A DNA stretch of 43,695 nucleotides from Vogesella urethralis. Lineage in GTDB: Bacteria; Pseudomonadota; Gammaproteobacteria; Burkholderiales; Chromobacteriaceae. How positions within the stretch are numbered: the first letter of the stretch is position 1; the number at the start of each line of letters is the position of its first letter. The position numbers and the translations under genes were made by a program. The notes under the pieces were generated by a model that had not been told where the DNA came from, ran no database searches, and saw only the letters and a list, made by a program, of their open reading frames with translations. The stretch spans positions 1 to 43,695 of the forward strand of contig NZ_VMDW02000144.1 of NCBI RefSeq assembly GCF_007644045.2. Direction: 5' to 3'. Positions 41,506 to 43,695 of the stretch are shown here, piece after piece.

Positions 41506-42734
41506 GCCGCCTGCCCGCCACCTTGCTGGCGCTGGCCACCCTGCCGGCGCTGGCACAAACACCCGCCACCAACGCGCTGCCCGACCCGGACGCCGCCGCG
41601 CTGGCGCTGGCCGACGCCACGCCGGAGGCCGCCTCGCCACCCGCCCACGACGGCCTGCGCTTTATCGAGCTGGCGCACGAGCACAGCCAGTGGCAGCTGC
41701 CCGCTTACCACGCCGACAGCCAGCGGCTGTCGCTAGCGTGGCGCGGCCAACGTACCGCCGGCGACGGCCTGCTGCTGGCCTGGGCGGCGCGTCAAGACTG
41801 GCGCCAGCCCGCTAATGGCCAGGCCGGCAGCGTGCTGACTGTCAGCGACGCCTACGCCGCCTGGCAGCCGGACAGCACCCGCCAGCTGGCGCTGGGCCGC
41901 ATCAACGTGCGCTACGGCGTGGCCACCGGCTTCAACCCCACCGACTTCCTGCGCGACAGCGCGGTGCGCAGCGTGATTTCCGCCGACCCCGCCAGCCAGC
42001 GCGACAACCGCCAGGGCACGGTAATACTGCGCGCCCAGCAATGGTGGGACGGCGGCGCGGCCAACCTGCTGCTGGCGCCGGCGCTGGAGCACGCACCGGC
42101 CAGCCCCACGCTGCAGCCGGACGCCAACGCCACCAACCAGCGCCAGCGCTGGCTGGCCAGCGTCAGCCAGCCGGGTTGGCCGCTGTCGCCGCAATGGCTG
42201 CTGTACCACGCCGCCGGCAACGGCAGCCGGCTGGGGCTGAACCTCAGCAGCGTGCTGGGCCAGGCCACGGTACTGTACGGCGAATGGGCCGGCGGCCGGC
42301 ACCGCAGCCAGGGCTGGCGCAACCAGCTGGCCAGCGGCGTGCAATACACGCTGCCCGGCAAGCTGACGCTGGGGCTGGAATGGCAATACGACGGTAGCGC
42401 GCTGGACGAGGCGCAATGGGCGGCGCTGGCGCGGCAACCGGCCGCCTACCTCGCCTACCGCCTGCAGCAACAGCAGCGCGGCAACCTGCCCAGCCGCCGG
42501 CAATGGCTGCTGCAAGCGCGCTGGCAGGACGTGCAGCCACGGCTGGACCTGGCCCTGCTGCAGCACCGCGACCAGGCCGACGGCAGCACGCGGCTATGGC
42601 TGGAAGCGCGCTGGCGCGGCGACCGCGCCGACTACGCCGTGCAATGGCTGCAACAGCAAGGCACGCCCGGCAGCCAGTACGGCGCACTGCCGCAGCAACG
42701 CAGCGTACAGGCGCTGTGGCGCGCGTTCTTTTAG
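41502..42734 (+). CDS. Predicted outer-membrane beta-barrel protein
   Basis: A 410-aa exported protein with a signal peptide (MSRLPATLLALATLPALAQ). Amphipathic strands alternate throughout (RLSLAWRGQR, LALGRINVRYGVATGFNPTDF, LTLGLEWQYDG), and a terminal phenylalanine (RAFF) matches the barrel insertion signal. GFNPTDFLR resembles DUF1302-like porin families. The start overlaps the LolA-like gene by 4 nt. I infer it is the outer-membrane partner of the ABC/LolA-like system; the exact family is uncertain. Confidence 0.7.
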   Translation: MSRLPATLLALATLPALAQTPATNALPDPDAAALALADATPEAASPPAHDGLRFIELAHEHSQWQLPAYHADSQRLSLAWRGQRTAGDGLLLAWAARQDWRQPANGQAGSVLTVSDAYAAWQPDSTRQLALGRINVRYGVATGFNPTDFLRDSAVRSVISADPASQRDNRQGTVILRAQQWWDGGAANLLLAPALEHAPASPTLQPDANATNQRQRWLASVSQPGWPLSPQWLLYHAAGNGSRLGLNLSSVLGQATVLYGEWAGGRHRSQGWRNQLASGVQYTLPGKLTLGLEWQYDGSALDEAQWAALARQPAAYLAYRLQQQQRGNLPSRRQWLLQARWQDVQPRLDLALLQHRDQADGSTRLWLEARWRGDRADYAVQWLQQQGTPGSQYGALPQQRSVQALWRAFF

Positions 42735-42827
42735 CCCAGGCCTCCCTGCTGGCGACGCGCCGCACTTATCATATCGATGAAATGAACCAGGCCGGCACCG
42801 CGCCGGCTACCTGACGAGGGAGCCACC

Positions 42828-43523
42828 ATGTCCCGCCTGTTTGCCCCTTTGCTACTGGCACTGGCCATCAGCCAGTCTGCCCTCGCTGCCCCTTGCCAAC
42901 CCGATACCCCCGTCGGCAGTTGGTGCGACACCACGCTGGCCGCGCTGCACCCCACCCAGGGCGGCATAGGCCAGCTGCAGGTAGACGACGAAGCCGCCAG
43001 CCTGCGGCAGCTGTCCGCCGACAAGCTGGCCGCACACATCCGCAAAAAGGCCATCCCGGTGGTGATCGGCCCCGGCGGCCAACTGTATCTGGTAGACCGC
43101 CACCACTTTGCCAGTGCGCTGCTGCGCGTGGGCGTGACCCAGGCGCCAGTGCAGGTGATCGGCAAGCTGCCGCAAGCCGATGGCTTCTGGGCTCAGATGC
43201 AGGCACGGCACTGGGCCTGGCTGTATAACCAGCAAGGCCAGCCGCTGGCGCCGGCGCAACTGCCCGCCACGCTCAGCGCACTGCCCGACTACCCGTACCG
43301 CAGCCTGGCCGGCTGGCTACAAGACGACGGCTACTTCAGCAAGAAAGACGATGTGTATTTTGTAGAATTTGCCTGGGCCAGCTGGCTGGGCAACAAGATG
43401 GGCTGGGCCGACGTCACAGCCGCCACGCTACCGGCACGGCTGGCGCAAGCGCAACAGCTAGCCTGCAGCCCCCAGGCCAGCACCCTGCCCGGCTACCCTG
43501 GCAAGGCGTGCAAGAAGTGGTAA
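42828..43523 (+). CDS. Secreted ParB/Srx-like protein
   Basis: A 231-aa protein with a signal peptide (MSRLFAPLLLALAISQSALA) and a ParB/sulfiredoxin-like domain of the ParBc_2 type. Visible are SADKLAAHIRKKAIPVVIGP, then YLVDRHHFASALL, where the D-R-H-H loop is the family's hallmark. A C-terminal region includes YPYRSLAGWLQ and KKDDVYFVEFAWASWLG. Several cysteines fit a periplasmic setting. The biochemical role of these exported relatives is not known. Confidence 0.8.
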   Translation: MSRLFAPLLLALAISQSALAAPCQPDTPVGSWCDTTLAALHPTQGGIGQLQVDDEAASLRQLSADKLAAHIRKKAIPVVIGPGGQLYLVDRHHFASALLRVGVTQAPVQVIGKLPQADGFWAQMQARHWAWLYNQQGQPLAPAQLPATLSALPDYPYRSLAGWLQDDGYFSKKDDVYFVEFAWASWLGNKMGWADVTAATLPARLAQAQQLACSPQASTLPGYPGKACKKW

Positions 43524-43683
43524 GGAGAGGATGCCCAAAGTGGGATCAACGTAATGTGGCGAGCACGGCATGTGGGGTGAACGTCGACTACATCAAAAAC
43601 ACAAAAATGACATTGATCTTTGAATCGCCCTCACTTTCCTAGATACCTCGTGAGCCTCACACTAGGCCCTACAAGGAGGTGTC
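43524..43683. other. Intergenic region, no gene seen
   Basis: About 160 bp, more AT-rich than its surroundings, with no convincing promoter or terminator by eye. It ends with an AAGGAGGTG ribosome site for the next gene. Confidence 0.5.
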
Positions 43684-43695
43684 ATGAGCAAGCCG
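43684..43695 (+). CDS. Start of a truncated gene at the window edge
   Basis: ATG AGC AAG CCG follows a near-perfect ribosome binding site (AAGGAGGTGTC). Only four codons are in the window, so no product can be named. Confidence 0.6.

Overview
The window is high-GC, densely packed bacterial DNA. The gene content (ttcA, rng next to maf, a 3-hydroxybutyrate dehydrogenase, many betaproteobacterial-looking paralogues) points to a betaproteobacterium, most likely in Neisseriales/Chromobacteriaceae. That placement is an inference from protein resemblance, not from a marker gene.

Region 1 (1 to about 8330, all minus strand) is a surface-polysaccharide cluster. It holds a GT4 glycosyltransferase, a DegT-like aminotransferase, a hexapeptide acyltransferase, a Wzx-type flippase and the WbpE/WbpD/WbpB set that makes UDP-2,3-diacetamido-2,3-dideoxy-glucuronate. 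Its gaps are filled by one family of imperfect inverted repeats (CACGGAAA / TTTCGTG type), which also forms three tandem copies of about 200 bp at the left edge. One copy encloses a small GxxExxY nuclease-like gene. Region 2 (8329 to 19404) is housekeeping: a spermidine-synthase-like gene, ttcA, a FolM-like reductase, a MidA-like methyltransferase, tRNA-Met, an acetyltransferase, an isochorismatase-like protein, a 2OG oxygenase, cysE, rng, maf and bdhA. Region 3 (19566 to 26690) has a chemoreceptor, a solute-binding protein, tcdA, a two-gene unit joining an MCP-tip-like cytosolic protein to an ODP-type di-iron protein, ltaE and a TauE-type permease.

Region 4 (26697 to 31302) is an RNA-repair locus. 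rtcR is divergent from a sigma-54 promoter, about 440 nt of structured non-coding leader, a slipin gene and rtcB. The leader contains a 46-nt mini-tRNA-like fold, a nearly complete tRNA-like fold and a domain closed by a perfect 12-bp helix. There is no ro60/rsr gene and no rtcA in the window. Region 5 (31372 to 43695) carries an SDR plus monooxygenase/carboxymuconolactone-decarboxylase unit with a LysR regulator, an Ivy-type lysozyme inhibitor, a prolyl oligopeptidase, an acetyltransferase, yjdM, an AraC regulator facing an ABC/LolA-like/beta-barrel operon, and a secreted ParB-like protein.

Across the whole window the 9-mer GCGGCCAAC (either strand) occurs 51 times by hand count, where base composition predicts about one. 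Intergenic copies extend to TGCGGCCAACC. This looks like a DNA-uptake-sequence-like dialect and, with the tRNA-mimic leader, is the most notable finding.
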